A DNA stretch of 64,000 nt from Semisulcospira habei (Eukaryota > Mollusca > Gastropoda > Semisulcospiridae): assembly GCA_036245525.1 (NCBI GenBank), contig BTPG01000002.1, forward strand, positions 163,271,876-163,335,875, written 5' to 3'. The notes beneath the pieces were generated by a model. That model saw only the letters and a program-made list of their open reading frames with translations, was not told the origin of the DNA and searched no databases. Positions within the stretch are counted from its first letter, which is position 1, and each line of letters opens with the position of its first letter. A program made the position numbers and the translations under genes. This document shows, in pieces, positions 42,863 to 52,924 of this stretch.

Positions 42863-43658
42863 GCCTCGTCTTACCTTGTCCGCGGGCAGACACACGACAT
42901 CTCGGCCCAGACCGTGTCATCCTGGCTGCGGTGGGGGATTAGGTCAGCCTACCAAGACCTCTCCCCACGCGGCGCTGAGCCTTTACAAATCCGGGCGCAT
43001 GAAGTGAGAGCAGTAGCCACCAGTCTAGCCCGGGACCGCAACTGCTCGGTCAAAGATATTGTGACAGCGGGTGGCTGGCGCTCAGACTCCACTTTCGCAC
43101 GCTTCTACCTTAGAGACCTATCCGGCCAACGTGACTCCCTGGCACGGGTGGTTGACATCTCCGCGGCCCAGCACTCCCTCCGAGCGCCGCTGGCGTCTTA
43201 GGCACATCATAGCTGAAATCGTCGGGAGTTCTCTCTCGATGGGGCCGGCGGAGTGGTTGGGTTATGGTTAGATACGGCACCCTCCGCCTGTTCGCCATTC
43301 TCCCAGATAGTAATGCCATCGGTAATGTATTTTGAAAAAACAAATGAATTTTTTTTCTAAAATGTATTTTTTTGAAAAATACTTACCGATGGCATTACTC
43401 GGATGGCCCTCCCACCTGCCCCGCTTGCCTCTGGTGGCTATGTGTGAAACTGACGAGGTCGCCCTGTGCTCGCCGGGATAGGGTAGTAAGGGGAGGCCAC
43501 CCGGGGTCATAGTGCTTGGATCCCCGGTGTCTCCTCCCCAGTTGTGTGCTACACACAACTTTTGCTGAAATCTATAGGCAATAGAGTGTATTCCCAGATA
43601 GTAATGCCATCGGTAAGTATTTTTCAAAAAAAATACATTTTAGAAAAAAAATTCATTT
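42863..43658 (+). mobile_element. DIRS1-like retroelement, copy E (3' end)
   Basis: The end of a tyrosine recombinase (HDISAQTVSSWLRWGIRSAY, IRAHEVRAVATSLARD, DIVTAGGWRSDSTFARFYLR) keeps the His-x-x-Arg and Tyr, and stops at 43199. An internal complementary region follows at 43303-43398, then the right inverted repeat to GTAAGTATTTTTC and the tip near 43658. The rest lies in the gap. Confidence 0.85.
43303..43398 (+). repeat. DIRS internal complementary region (copy E)
   Basis: AGATAGTAATGCCATCGG to TTTTGAAAAAAC is joined to AAATGAATTTTTTTTCT to TTACCGATGGCATTACT; the second half is complementary to the tip at 43600-43658. Confidence 0.85.
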
Positions 43659-44005
43659 CTTCTTGGAGTTGAAAGTTTTAAGAGTTCACATTTTGCACAG
43701 TTTTCATGCATGAGTGAAAATTGGCAGATCTGAAAATGGAAATTTGGAATTCTAACGCATGCTTGCTGAAATTTTGATATTTTCACCATCGATCCCCTTT
43801 AAACATTAATAGCAAAAGATATAACTAAGATAACTAGTCTAGATTGCACGAGAAATCACAAAAATGTGTGGAAAATGCATCCCCCACCCCCTCCACCCAC
43901 CCACACACATCATTAACACTTTTGGCACCATTGCATACAAGCCTGCCTTTCTGTATTTTCACAGTGAACAACTTTCATACATGTTCGTGGCTGATACATC
44001 TCCCG

Positions 44006-44225
44006 TTAACCCTTATCATTCAAAATACAACAGTGTGTGAAATAAGTTTGACTAAAATAGTTCAAGGGTAGTGCCAGAATAGCTTGGCGCCTCTAGGCAC
44101 CAAGCTATTACATGGCACCACCCTTGAACTGAAGCCATTGGTTTATATCCATATCAGTAAGTACTATAATGTAGCTTGCATATGGCAGTGTACAAATTTG
44201 AAGCTTTTAGCCTCAGTATGATATA
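44006..44225. mobile_element. P1 palindromic MITE, long form
   Basis: Starts TTAACCCTTATCATTCAAAA, with the inner stem from AATAGTTCAAGGGTAGTGCC, then a shared right portion GTACTATAATGTAGCTTGCA. It matches 57688-57911 along its whole length. The right TTAA is lost. Confidence 0.75.
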
Positions 44226-44285
44226 GTTGACTCGGTCAACTTTTTGCATTGTGTTTATGTATTTTGCTCTTTGTTTTCTCCACAG

Positions 44286-44444
44286 CCTGCTGCTGCTGGA
44301 CATTGAACCCGAGGGCCCATCGTATGAGATCCCCATGGAAGCACATGTGACCCGCCCCACGCCCCAGCAGCATGGGGCCACCCCCTCCATCCTGACCAGC
44401 AAGTCATTTCTGTCCTTCATCGGGGTCGCTCTCAACCAGACCAA
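44286..44444 (+). CDS. CEP192: CEP192 exon (window exon 10)
   Basis: Acceptor TTTTCTCCACAG and donor GTTAGT bound 159 bases, phase 2 in and phase 2 out. It encodes LLLDIEPEGPSYEIPMEAHV, then TSKSFLSFIGVALNQTK. It closes one ASH domain and opens the next (KSFLSFIGVALNQT). The incoming phase does not match the exon at 29323-29445 (phase 0), which shows that at least one exon is missing. Confidence 0.85.
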
Positions 44445-44581
44445 GTTAGTATGCTCTGCATGTTTGTCAAGTACAATAGAACTGGCTTCAAGCAACCACC
44501 TTTTTGTGCGAGAAAAAGTGGTTCTAAAAAACAGATGCTCTCTCAGAGGAAGTCTTAAAGGTGAAAAAGTGGCACCTGTCA

Positions 44582-44660
44582 TTAACTCATTTGCGGCCAG
44601 CCGTATCTGGATGCGTGGCTTATGCTGCGCTCCGGATGCGGCTGGCTGGGAATGAGTTAA
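44582..44660. mobile_element. P3 palindrome, TTAA-flanked (79 bp)
   Basis: Starts TTAACTCATTTGCGGCCAGCC and ends GGCTGGCTGGGAATGAGTTAA. It is inserted at the same TTAA position of the background repeat that holds a P1 element at 6924-7135. Confidence 0.75.
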
Positions 44661-44707
44661 AGACCATCGTGTAGTTGGCTACAGCCACCTAAATGATGAT
44701 CTCTCAA
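44657..44707. repeat. P5 palindrome, second copy
   Basis: TTAAAGACCATCGTGTAG pairs with CACCTAAATGATGATCT through GGCTACAGCC. It is homologous to 7132-7180. Confidence 0.65.
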
Positions 44708-44999
44708 TCAAGGTGGTCACGTGAAACAGGTTCTGCTGAATGTGCATTCTCCTACACTTAAGTCAAGCACTGATTGCTGATGATTGATCAACTATGTTAG
44801 TTCAGAAGTAGTGCCAGGTTAGATTTTCACCTGTAATCAGTGTTCAGTGAACTTACTGTGTAGCGAGGTCAGATACATGTATAAGAAAAGTTGGATATAA
44901 CAACGCTTCTTTCTGTGTAAAACCGCGCAGCTTATAACAAAGTTTGAATGTAACAACAGAGCAGTGTCTGAAATGTTTGATCCTGTTCCACTGCTGCAG

Positions 45000-45087
45000 G
45001 ACTCTGTCTCTTCGCCTGTTCAACAAGGACAGCTACAAGGCAGAGTACGCTACAGTGGAGGTCAGGGGAGCCACCGATTGTTTCAAG
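45000..45087 (+). CDS. CEP192: CEP192 exon (window exon 11)
   Basis: Acceptor CACTGCTGCAG and donor GTATGG bound 88 bases, phase 2 in and phase 0 out. It encodes TLSLRLFNKDSYKAEYATVE, then VRGATDCFK, the L.LRN/LFNKD strand of an ASH domain, joined exactly to its neighbours. Confidence 0.85.
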
Positions 45088-45110
45088 GTATGGACTTGGA
45101 TGCTGCGGTT

Positions 45111-45330
45111 TTAACTCATTAAACCCAGAGGTTGAAATTCCCGAAACTTGATAGCTTCCCTCTGAAGACTACAGTGCAGCTGCGGAAATAGATCGTTCAA
45201 AATAATGATAGTTCAAGGGTAGTGCCAGAATAGCTTGGCGCCTGTAGGCGCCAAGCTATTCTGGCTCCACCCTTGAACTGTCATGGTTGGATCATATGTT
45301 GTTGTAATGTGTTAGCGCTGAATACATTAA
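45111..45330. mobile_element. P1 palindromic TTAA MITE
   Basis: Runs from TTAACTCATTAAACCCAG to a TTAA at 45327-45330. The stem from ATAGTTCAAGGGTAGTGCCA to CTCCACCCTTGAACTGTCAT is centred on GGCGCCTGTAGGCGCC. It lies between two closely spaced CEP192 exons. Confidence 0.75.
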
Positions 45331-45439
45331 CCCACTTGTGCTGTTTACAGTGCTGGCGGCTGCATGCACAAGGGGGATAAAGATGGGAATTACAACAGAA
45401 CAGAAATGTGAGTGCAGATTGTGATGTTCTGTCTTCTAG

Positions 45440-45598
45440 CTGGTGACAGTGAGCGGTGAATGGCAGCAGAAATGTGAGGTGGTGATCGAACCAAAGGAGA
45501 AGGTGTCACTGACGGTGATCTTCTGTCCCACGGCCGTGCGGGGCTACTCGGGCAAACTCGTCATCAAGACGCAAGACTTGCACTCCACCAAGTACTGT
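45440..45598 (+). CDS. CEP192: CEP192 exon (window exon 12)
   Basis: Acceptor TCTGTCTTCTAG and donor GTAAGT bound 159 bases, phase 0 to 0. It encodes LVTVSGEWQQKCEVVIEPKE, then VSLTVIFCPTAVRGYSGKLV and IKTQDLHSTKYC. The V.F.P...G.Y.G.L.I pattern is the C-terminal half of an ASH domain. Confidence 0.9.
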
Positions 45599-45739
45599 GT
45601 AAGTCAATGTCATGGTCACATTAGAAATGCAAATTTGGTATGTATGTGTGTATCTTTGCGGATGCACGCAGGTAGGTAATTGGGCATGGAAGATTCAGAA
45701 AACTTTATTATCTGTAAGAAATTTTGTATGTGATAGTAA

Positions 45740-46854
45740 CAGACCTGCCTACCCTTCCGTATTCTTCCGTAATTTTACGGAATTTTACCATCGTTACGGA
45801 AGTACGCAATTTTATGCAAAATTACAAGAAAAATAGTCGAAAAACTACGCAAAAATAGAAGCTGCGCGAGCGTGTTAAATTGTCGTCTGCTAGCCTAAAA
45901 ATTTTGAAGCCGACAGAGTAACCGCCCTTGCTTGAGCTCTCGAGTGTTGTGGTTGGTCGTTTTGAACCAATGAAAAGCCTTGATCAAACGCAGTGCAGAA
46001 AATTAAAATGGCTGCAAAAGGTTCATCGAAAGTGCGTGTACACGAACCCGACGATGAATCGGAAGATTCTTTAGAAGTTGTTCAGCCGAAGAAGAAAAAA
46101 AAGCAGCAGTTGCAAGCATTTAAGGGTCCACCTTGCACCAGGACACTCTTGAGGCACTGCTGGTCCTAAAATGTCGCCCTGATTAGACCAGGGAGTTCAG
46201 GCCAGAAGAGCTTGACCACCTGAAGAGTGCCTACTCCATACAGCAGGCACAATACAAGTAACAAGGCCCAGTGAAGGAAACCTGTAAATGCTGTACATAC
46301 CTTAAGTGTAGTGTTTAGTTTAATTAAATGAACCTCACAGTTTTTGGTGAAGCAACTTTTTAAAGTTGCAATTACTTATTTGACTGACATCTGATAGAAC
46401 TAATAAAATGGCAAACTTTGAATTTATGTGTGGTGCCTATTCCTGTGAAAGTGACAAACTGTTGGCTGAATCAGTCAGTTGTAGTGTAAATAAGACTCAT
46501 GTGGGTCAGTTATCCTTTTTCACCAGCAGGTCAGTGATGTGCAATTCATTTGCAATTTTGCATGCCTTGATCTCTTCAGACTCTAACCATTTAATCATTT
46601 TAAATTCTTTTTCATATTTTCTTTTCTTTTTTTTCAAAAACGTTTTTAACACACACAAATATAAATAAATAAATAAATAAATAAATGTATATATTTAAAT
46701 ATTAAAAGTGTTATGATTTTATTCATGCTTTCGTTGTTGAGAAACTCCGCGTTTCTTCGTGTCCATAGATTAAGTGTTACTGAAGGAAAATGCAAAATTA
46801 CTGAAATTCACAGTGAAGACTACTGATGAGTAAAACATGAGGTAGGCAGGTCTG
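45740..46854. mobile_element. TIR element with CAGACCTGCCTAC ends, 6-bp target duplication
   Basis: The 1115-bp element starts CAGACCTGCCTAC and ends GTAGGCAGGTCTG (perfect 13-base inverted repeat). It is flanked by TAGTAA on both sides. A short frame inside (MAAKGSSKVRVHEPDDESED, then a Lys-rich run) resembles the start of a transposon protein. The rest is AT rich. It is hAT-like by its CAG tips, but the duplication is 6 bp rather than 8. Confidence 0.75.
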
Positions 46855-46956
46855 TAGTAATTGTAAAACAGAGAAGTAAAAGGTAAATCATACCACTAAT
46901 TTTCACACCATGACTGTATGGGTTTGTACATGTAGCTAGTTAGATGTACTTCTGGG

Positions 46957-47006
46957 TGCAAGATGCATAGATTCTCATGATCCCCTGATAATCTGTGCCT
47001 CTTGCT
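46957..47006. repeat. P2 palindrome (39 bases before an exon)
   Basis: TGCAAGATGCATAGATTCTCATG pairs (46957-46979) with GATAATCTGTGCCTCTTGC, ending close to the branch region of the exon at 47045. Confidence 0.65.
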
Positions 47007-47044
47007 GAAAGGGCTCTCACATGTACATCTTACTTCTGTTGCAG

Positions 47045-47225
47045 ATCCCTCTCTCTGGCTACGGAGGCCGCAGTGTGCTCACCCTGTCTGGAGCATGCCT
47101 CACTAACAGTGGCCAGCGTTGGCTGGAACTCGGCCCCCTGCGAGTGGGCCACAACATCATGCGTGAGGTTATCCTTACCAACTCGGGAGTCAGGGCTGCC
47201 TTTGTCAGGACAGGTTCCTTCTATG
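47045..47225 (+). CDS. CEP192: CEP192 exon (window exon 13, signature ASH block)
   Basis: Acceptor TTCTGTTGCAG and donor GTGGGT bound 181 bases, phase 0 in and phase 1 out. It encodes IPLSGYGGRSVLTLSGACLT, then WLELGPLRVGHNIMREVILT and NSGVRAAFVRTGSFY. The IPLxGYGG turn followed by L.V......I...NSG.RAAFV is the most characteristic CEP192/SPD-2 segment in the window and anchors the gene identification. Confidence 0.92.
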
Positions 47226-47485
47226 GTGGGTACTGTTTTATCTTTGTGTCTATTCGTTTCATTGATAGTTTATAATTATTTCATCGTGTGTTATTCGTCA
47301 TATTTTGACTGATGATGCTTAACTATTGTATGAGAGTGAATGGAATAGATGCATTCTTCTTGTTTTAAAGCATTATCTTTGTGAACTTGTAAAATAGTAG
47401 GAGGCATTAACACTTTGGCTGTCACTTTTTGTTGATGGAATCATTGCAACAAAGAAATGCTACCAACAGCATAAGTGTTAACATA

Positions 47486-47825
47486 TGTTACTTGGTAGTT
47501 GTGGTCGTAGTATGATGCAATCACACCAGACATACTCACGTAAGTTTTTTTTAGAAAAACCTCACTCTGTTGCAACTCATCACATGTGGCACAAGGTTGT
47601 AAACCCCACTGGACTAACAGTTCCAACAGTACTTATTCTCACAATGCACTCTTAGCACAATGCATCCACACTTTGATATACCGTCTCTCACAAATGCATC
47701 CACACTTTAATACACTGTCTTATACAGTGTATCCACACACTCTCTTTTATACTATCACAAATTTCCAGAATAATCCTGCAAATTACACAACTCAACCAAT
47801 CAGAAAAGAAAACCTAACCAAAATT
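47486..47825 (-). mobile_element. LTR fragment related to the solo LTR at 33633
   Basis: Read on the plus strand it begins TGTTACTTGGTAGTTGTGG and continues TCACACCAGACATACTCACG, matching the reverse complement of the end of the 33633-34564 LTR. It includes the TTATACTATC (TATA region) and ATTCCAGAATAATC blocks. It is a second, diverged copy in the opposite orientation, followed by a LINE-type ATT tail (47857-47886). Confidence 0.7.
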
Positions 47826-47889
47826 TCTGCACTGCAGGGAGTTTGCGCTTTATAAATATAATTATTATTATTATTATTATTATTATTAA

Positions 47890-48575
47890 ATCATTAATGT
47901 TCATTAAAAATAACACTAGATTTGTCTACGATCTTCCACTAAAATCTAGGTGCATTATGTAAACGTTATGAAATGTAACCAACATGTGTACTACAAAAAC
48001 TTTGACGTCATGTTTGAGGTCACTAGACCAATCGCGCCTTTTTCAGAACCTTCCAACTTAATCTAGGTTGGACTGTACTACAAGTTAGCAGAATGTGCAA
48101 CATTCTAGTCACACACACTCAGAAAATTGATTGCAATTCTCCATGCAGATCATACTAAAATGGTTCGTGATTCTAATCTAAAATAACTCAACTGAACTTC
48201 AGATCTTTTCCTATGATCAACACACACATGCCCTAAAAAGAAAAACACAACCACAAATGTAACAACATATTACAGACAGTCCTAACAGCAATAACGAATA
48301 CCAGTATAGATCACCTGTGATGCTGAAAGGGTGGTGCCAGAAAAACAACCTGTGGCCTGTCTCTGGAGATTGTAATGTTATCTTGAGCGGACAAGTCTGA
48401 AATTTGGGAATATTGACCTGCAGGCTCAATATGAATGTTGAAAATATCTGATAGTACTTGCATACAATATACGTTTGACACAGTTAGGGAAGAGTAGAGG
48501 TTATCTCTAAGTCAGAAATAAGTCAAAGATTGCATGGACTTAATATTTAGTGTATCCATCCAGACTGCTCCATCT
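47890..48575. other. Intron sequence without a recognised element
   Basis: AT-rich sequence. GGGTGGTGCCAGAAAAACAACC near 48330 resembles half of a P1 stem. Nothing coding is supported. Confidence 0.45.
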
Positions 48576-48638
48576 GCAAGAGGCAAAAATTCTCATGAGC
48601 CCCCGCATCTGCAGGGGCTCACGTGAACATGTCTCTTG
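48576..48638. repeat. P2 palindrome
   Basis: GCAAGAGGCAAAAATTCTCATG pairs imperfectly with CACGTGAACATGTCTCTTG around CCCCCGCATCTGCAGGGG. Confidence 0.75.
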
Positions 48639-48898
48639 TTCACAAGGAGTTGCCTTGTTGACATCTAAAGTTTGAGGTACTGATCAGGTATGAACAGTTT
48701 GGCAGCTGCAAACAGTGATTGGAGCGATCCACTGAAATGTTTCATCTAGTCCTTGCTATAAAGGACTGTCTTTCCTTACTGTAAAGGATCTCAACCTGCT
48801 GTCTTTGAAGAGAAATAACTTCTGTTGAAGCTATTTATGAAAACTATGCACTACATGACTGGGTATTTAGTTCACTTTTGTACTGTTTTCTGTTACAG

Positions 48899-48981
48899 AC
48901 ATGCCGTGCAAACAGGCTGTGCAGCCAGGCAGAGTGGCTGTAGAACCCAACAACTTTGTCCTCACCCCGGGTAGCTCACTG
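48899..48981 (+). CDS. CEP192: CEP192 exon (window exon 14)
   Basis: Acceptor TTTTCTGTTACAG and donor GTTAGT bound 83 bases, phase 1 in and phase 0 out. It encodes DMPCKQAVQPGRVAVEPNNF, then VLTPGSSL. The V.P..FVL.PG.S turn is typical of the middle of an ASH domain. Confidence 0.85.
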
Positions 48982-49033
48982 GTTAGTGCTTATTTATTTC
49001 TCTGTTGGCACTGACATATTCGACGAGTGATGA

Positions 49034-49512
49034 AGTCAAGGGTGGCCAAATCCCATTTCCCATTTCCCGGGGCAAGATAAAATATCGCCGGGAAAGTAAA
49101 ATTCCAAAGGCAGCTTGCCCGCAGGAAATAAAAATTTAAAAAAAATTACAAAACGCAATCACAAAACTCAAAACATTTAAACAGTTGACTTTGCCAGCTG
49201 TTAAATCTGTCCTCTGCTTCAGCAAAACAAAACTCCAAGCCAGTTGCTTCACTTAATTGCTGCCGTAGCTTCTCAAAGACGCGCTATTTGATTGGTGCAT
49301 GTCTTCAGGCAAAGCCAATGACAGAGCAATTTATTTCGCGGCTTTGTTCGACTGTCTCCATGAGTCATTTTCTCGGAATGTTTGAAAAGTTTTTGTACAT
49401 TATATTTCTGCTTGCAATTTACGGGCAAGATAATATTTGTGCGGGAAAGATGAAAATGACCTGTTGCTTGCCCGGAGAAAGATGATAATTAAAAGATTTG
49501 GCCACCCCTGAA
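49034..49512. mobile_element. hAT-type MITE (479 bp) with 8-bp target duplication
   Basis: Ends TCAAGGGTGGCCAAATC and GATTTGGCCACCCCTGA form an inverted repeat with one mismatch and one tip difference. AGTGATGA flanks both sides (49026-49033 and 49513-49520). The 8-bp duplication and CAGGGGTGG-like tips are standard for hAT. It is non-coding. Confidence 0.85.
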
Positions 49513-49609
49513 AGTGATGAGTTATCCTATTGACTGTCGGTATCGCTTTTTGTCACGATGTTTCCTGCAGACATCATCAGCTACAGATAGTCAAAAGGGT
49601 TAGTATACC

Positions 49610-51708
49610 TGTCATGACCCCTGCTTCCGGGGCGCAAGCTATGAGTGCTACCACTCGAGACACACCCGACCCACACTAACACAAATCTAACACAAGCACC
49701 AGAGGAACAATAACGACAACATTTATTACATATAACCCTAACAATCCAACTATTCTCACTCAATCCTAACCATGCACTCACGCATCACATTCACACGCAC
49801 ACATGTCCAAACTCCCCGACCCGGATAACCATTATACATAATACACGATAACAAATAAATATATACTAAAACAAATATCCTTAATAATACAAACGCAAGC
49901 TAAAACTGAAAAGCTTAATTCACAAGCCACTGGACCCCGATGGAAGCACAAGCGTCACGCGCTAACGCCAATAGACCTACGCCTTTGCTTCTGCGAAGCG
50001 TCCCTCACAGCACGTGGCTCCTAACGTAATGGTATTTCAAATAGCACAATATCAAATATAATGAAGCGAATATGCTTACTGACACACAAGCAAAAGTGGA
50101 ACAACCTTAATAGCGTTCACCGGTCACTGGACCTTTTCGCCGGAGGCACAACTGTCGAGCTCAGCTCAGCTTAACGCTCTTGCCTCCGTGATAAGGTTTT
50201 TCACAACACAGGACTGCCTTTAAATAATAGTATTTCGACCACAAAGTCGACTATATAATGGAATCAACATCCTCAATACAACACAACCGAAAGTTAAGCA
50301 AACTTAATAGTTCAAACGTTACTAGACTAAAAGCACAATTGTCGAGCTCAGCTCAGTTCTGCACTCTTGCTTCCGCGACAAGGTCTTCCGTAACACAAGG
50401 CTTCATTTAAACAGTACAATATTTCAGAATATCACTGACACTGCCACAAAGCTCTCCTCGCAACACTGTCACTACGAGAAGATGAAATTAACACAACGTC
50501 CTCTACCAGTTTACAAATAAACAAGATACATTAGACGAGTTAGAAATAACTAAATGGGGCGACCCGACCTGGCTCAACACGGGGCGCGCCGCGATGCTCT
50601 CCACAGCGCCTAGGTATGGCGTCGTAGACCCACAAGTGGAATGACACAGCCAGCCTCCACTTTTGCAACGAAGGCCTTCCGCACAGCGCGGCGGTGGACT
50701 TGGCTGGGTAAGCTTTATGACTGGACGTTTAGACCGTTGGATTTGGAACTGGCTTTGGAACTGGATTTGGATACACAACACAGGTGCAAAATATGCATAT
50801 GAATAACTAACAAAAGAAGGACAATTACATCACCCTTCCCACAACTTTAACTGTCATCTTCTACGTTCCATCACCTCTCCCACAATAAATTCACACAACA
50901 AAAAGCATATTTACACGCCACCATATGACTCACTTCCAAATTTACACTCCGACGCTAAATAGTGAGATGGCCTTAGTCGCCTGCTTGGCGTTAAATCCCA
51001 ATAACTAATCCAACGCTAGATACTACAACATACAACAGATGGCATTCACTTCTACATTCTATTCTTACACTTGCCCCCCAATACACACTAACCAAAATAA
51101 TAATAACAGAACAAGCAAACACAGACAACCCCCCTGAGCAAATGGCCACTAACGAATTGTTGCATGTACTCACCGCTATCCGTGGAGACGCCCCGGCTAG
51201 GACGCAGACAAACAAAGACAAGACAAGCCAGGGGTTCAGTCATTGCAGTTTATTCTTCTTCTCTCAGGACACCAACTCCAGACCAACCAGAGCCGTATTG
51301 TGGGACCGTCGCAGGAGGACGACACGCCACTTGAGGACTGCAGCAAATGGCTAACCACCCCCGCGAAATCCCCCCTCGAAGACTAGTTACTTCGTTGACT
51401 GCTTGAAGCCGACTGTTATTGTTCGCAGCTGGAATGCGACTGACTAACAATTTGGATTCGTACGGTTAGCAAAAAAATGCTCAGTAAATCATTTGATGGA
51501 AATTCACGTGAAACAATAACCACCCGAACACGCAGACCGAGCGATCACATGCGTCACGCCGTTTTTCCGTACTCACGCACAGCAGCAAAACACCCGTGTA
51601 GAGGCCAAATACTAGACACCTATGCTATCGCTACCCGGTGACTAGCTAATCTGTCACCCCTCTAAATTTACCTCCAAAAATAGGGGAAAAAAAACCCGTG
51701 TCATGACA
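49610..51708. mobile_element. Solo-LTR-like insert, 2.1 kb, 5-bp target duplication
   Basis: Begins TGTCATGACCCC and ends GTGTCATGACA, with ATACC duplicated at 49605-49609 and 51709-51713. Both termini contain the palindrome TGTCATGACA or most of it. Inside are three degenerate tandem units of about 185 bp (near 49975, 50165 and 50360; CTCTTGCNTCCG..A followed by CACAACACA). No gag or pol sequence is present, so I read it as a solo LTR or a non-autonomous element. Orientation is undecided. Confidence 0.7.
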
Positions 51709-51912
51709 ATACCATTTTTGCATTTCCATCAGTTGAATATCCCTTCTGCATGAGGGGCGAGAGGTTCCTTTTGATGAAATGTGTGCTGGTATGTCATTTT
51801 AGACTTTGAGGCTCTAGGCTGTAAGGTTGAAAAATCATAGACCAGTACATACACAGCTTTGTGTTTTATGGTAAATTTGTTTTGAATGATGACAAAAAGT
51901 GGTGCTTAGGCC

Positions 51913-52003
51913 TTAACCCTTGAGCTGTCAGTACCATGTTTGGTCGAGGTGATTCCCACAGGAATCAGCTCGACCAAACACACTACCGACAGTCAAAGGG
52001 ATA
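51913..52003. mobile_element. P4 palindrome (TTAACCC end)
   Basis: Starts TTAACCCTTGAGCTGTCAGTA, with TTTGGTCGAGGTGATTCC pairing with GGAATCAGCTCGACCAAA. A second copy is at 57422-57514. Confidence 0.75.
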
Positions 52004-52144
52004 CCTCTTCTTGGACATAAAGCCACTGGTACTTTGGACAAGACTGTAGGCTGCATGCACATGGCATGTTTTGGTCCAAAACGACATCAGCTCACACATT
52101 GTTTTCATGGCCTTTGACTATGAATGTGTTTTGTGTGATTACAG

Positions 52145-52266
52145 AAAGTTGTAGTTGCCATCAGCCCCTCTCAGCGTGAGGTGGACTTGGTCCGGGAGAG
52201 AAAAGAAGTTGTCGCTGTCGTCCGCTTCCAACATGGTGATGAGGTCATGCGACAAAAATACCAAAG
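52145..52266 (+). CDS. CEP192: CEP192 exon (window exon 15)
   Basis: Acceptor GTGTGATTACAG and donor GTCAGT bound 122 bases, phase 0 in and phase 2 out. It encodes KVVVAISPSQREVDLVRERK, then VVAVVRFQHGDEVMRQKYQR. V.V..SP..RE is again the C-terminal side of an ASH domain. A C-rich low-complexity tract (52310-52368) begins about 40 bases after the donor. Confidence 0.85.
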
Positions 52267-52399
52267 GTCAGTCATAGCTCGATCTCAGTGGCGGAGCCAG
52301 GGGGAGGGGGCCTAGCCCCCCCCCCTTGTCAGCCCTGACCCCCCCCCCCCACCTCCCCCCCCCAATTTTTTTTAATGGTTATTTGTTGAAGTTGTGTTT

Positions 52400-52924
52400 G
52401 TTTCCTCAAAATACATTATCGATGGCATTACTACATGGAAGATACACTTAGCTTGCCAATTTCAGCCTAAGAACCCATTGTGTATACCTACACAACCAGG
52501 GAGGCGACTCTAGGGAGTCGTTAGCAATACACCACGAGTATCCTCCCTTCCCTCCCTATCCAGTCACGTATATAGTGGTGCCATGGCAGTCGAACGCTTA
52601 GCTTCATAGTGGTAGGGTGCTTCCTACTCGTGCTCAGCCTTTGGATACCTTTGGATCCACTTCGGATACTTGGTCTTGCTGGTACCTTCCTTTGGATTAT
52701 GTGGTGTGTTGTGCCTCCCCTTGGACTACCTGTGGTTTGTGTTGGACTACCTGGGAGCTCATGGTTGCTGTTTCTCCTTGCTTGCCTTCCATTGCTCTGA
52801 ATATGCCCAGGTAAGGTCTCGGGGCATGCCTCGGCCGGCCAGGTGCCTTGACCGGCCGTCATATGCCTCGGATAGCGGCTGATTCTTTCACAGCCGGCTC
52901 AACTGTGGCACCGGTTGGGAGTTT
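52400..52924 (+). mobile_element. DIRS1-like retroelement, copy D1 (5' end only)
   Basis: Left tip GTTTCCTCAAAATACATTATC, the inverted repeat (ACACTTAGCTTGCCAATTTC, GGGAGGCGACTCTAGGGAG), the TTTGGA-rich leader and the donor CCAG-GTAAGGTCTCGG at 52811. It breaks off at 52924, where a second DIRS left tip starts. It is the same subfamily as copy B. Confidence 0.8.

Noticed and set aside
42326..43201. Open frames of 190-280 codons spanning the N block
   Set aside because: They are produced by translating N. Only the recombinase end from 42863 is real sequence.
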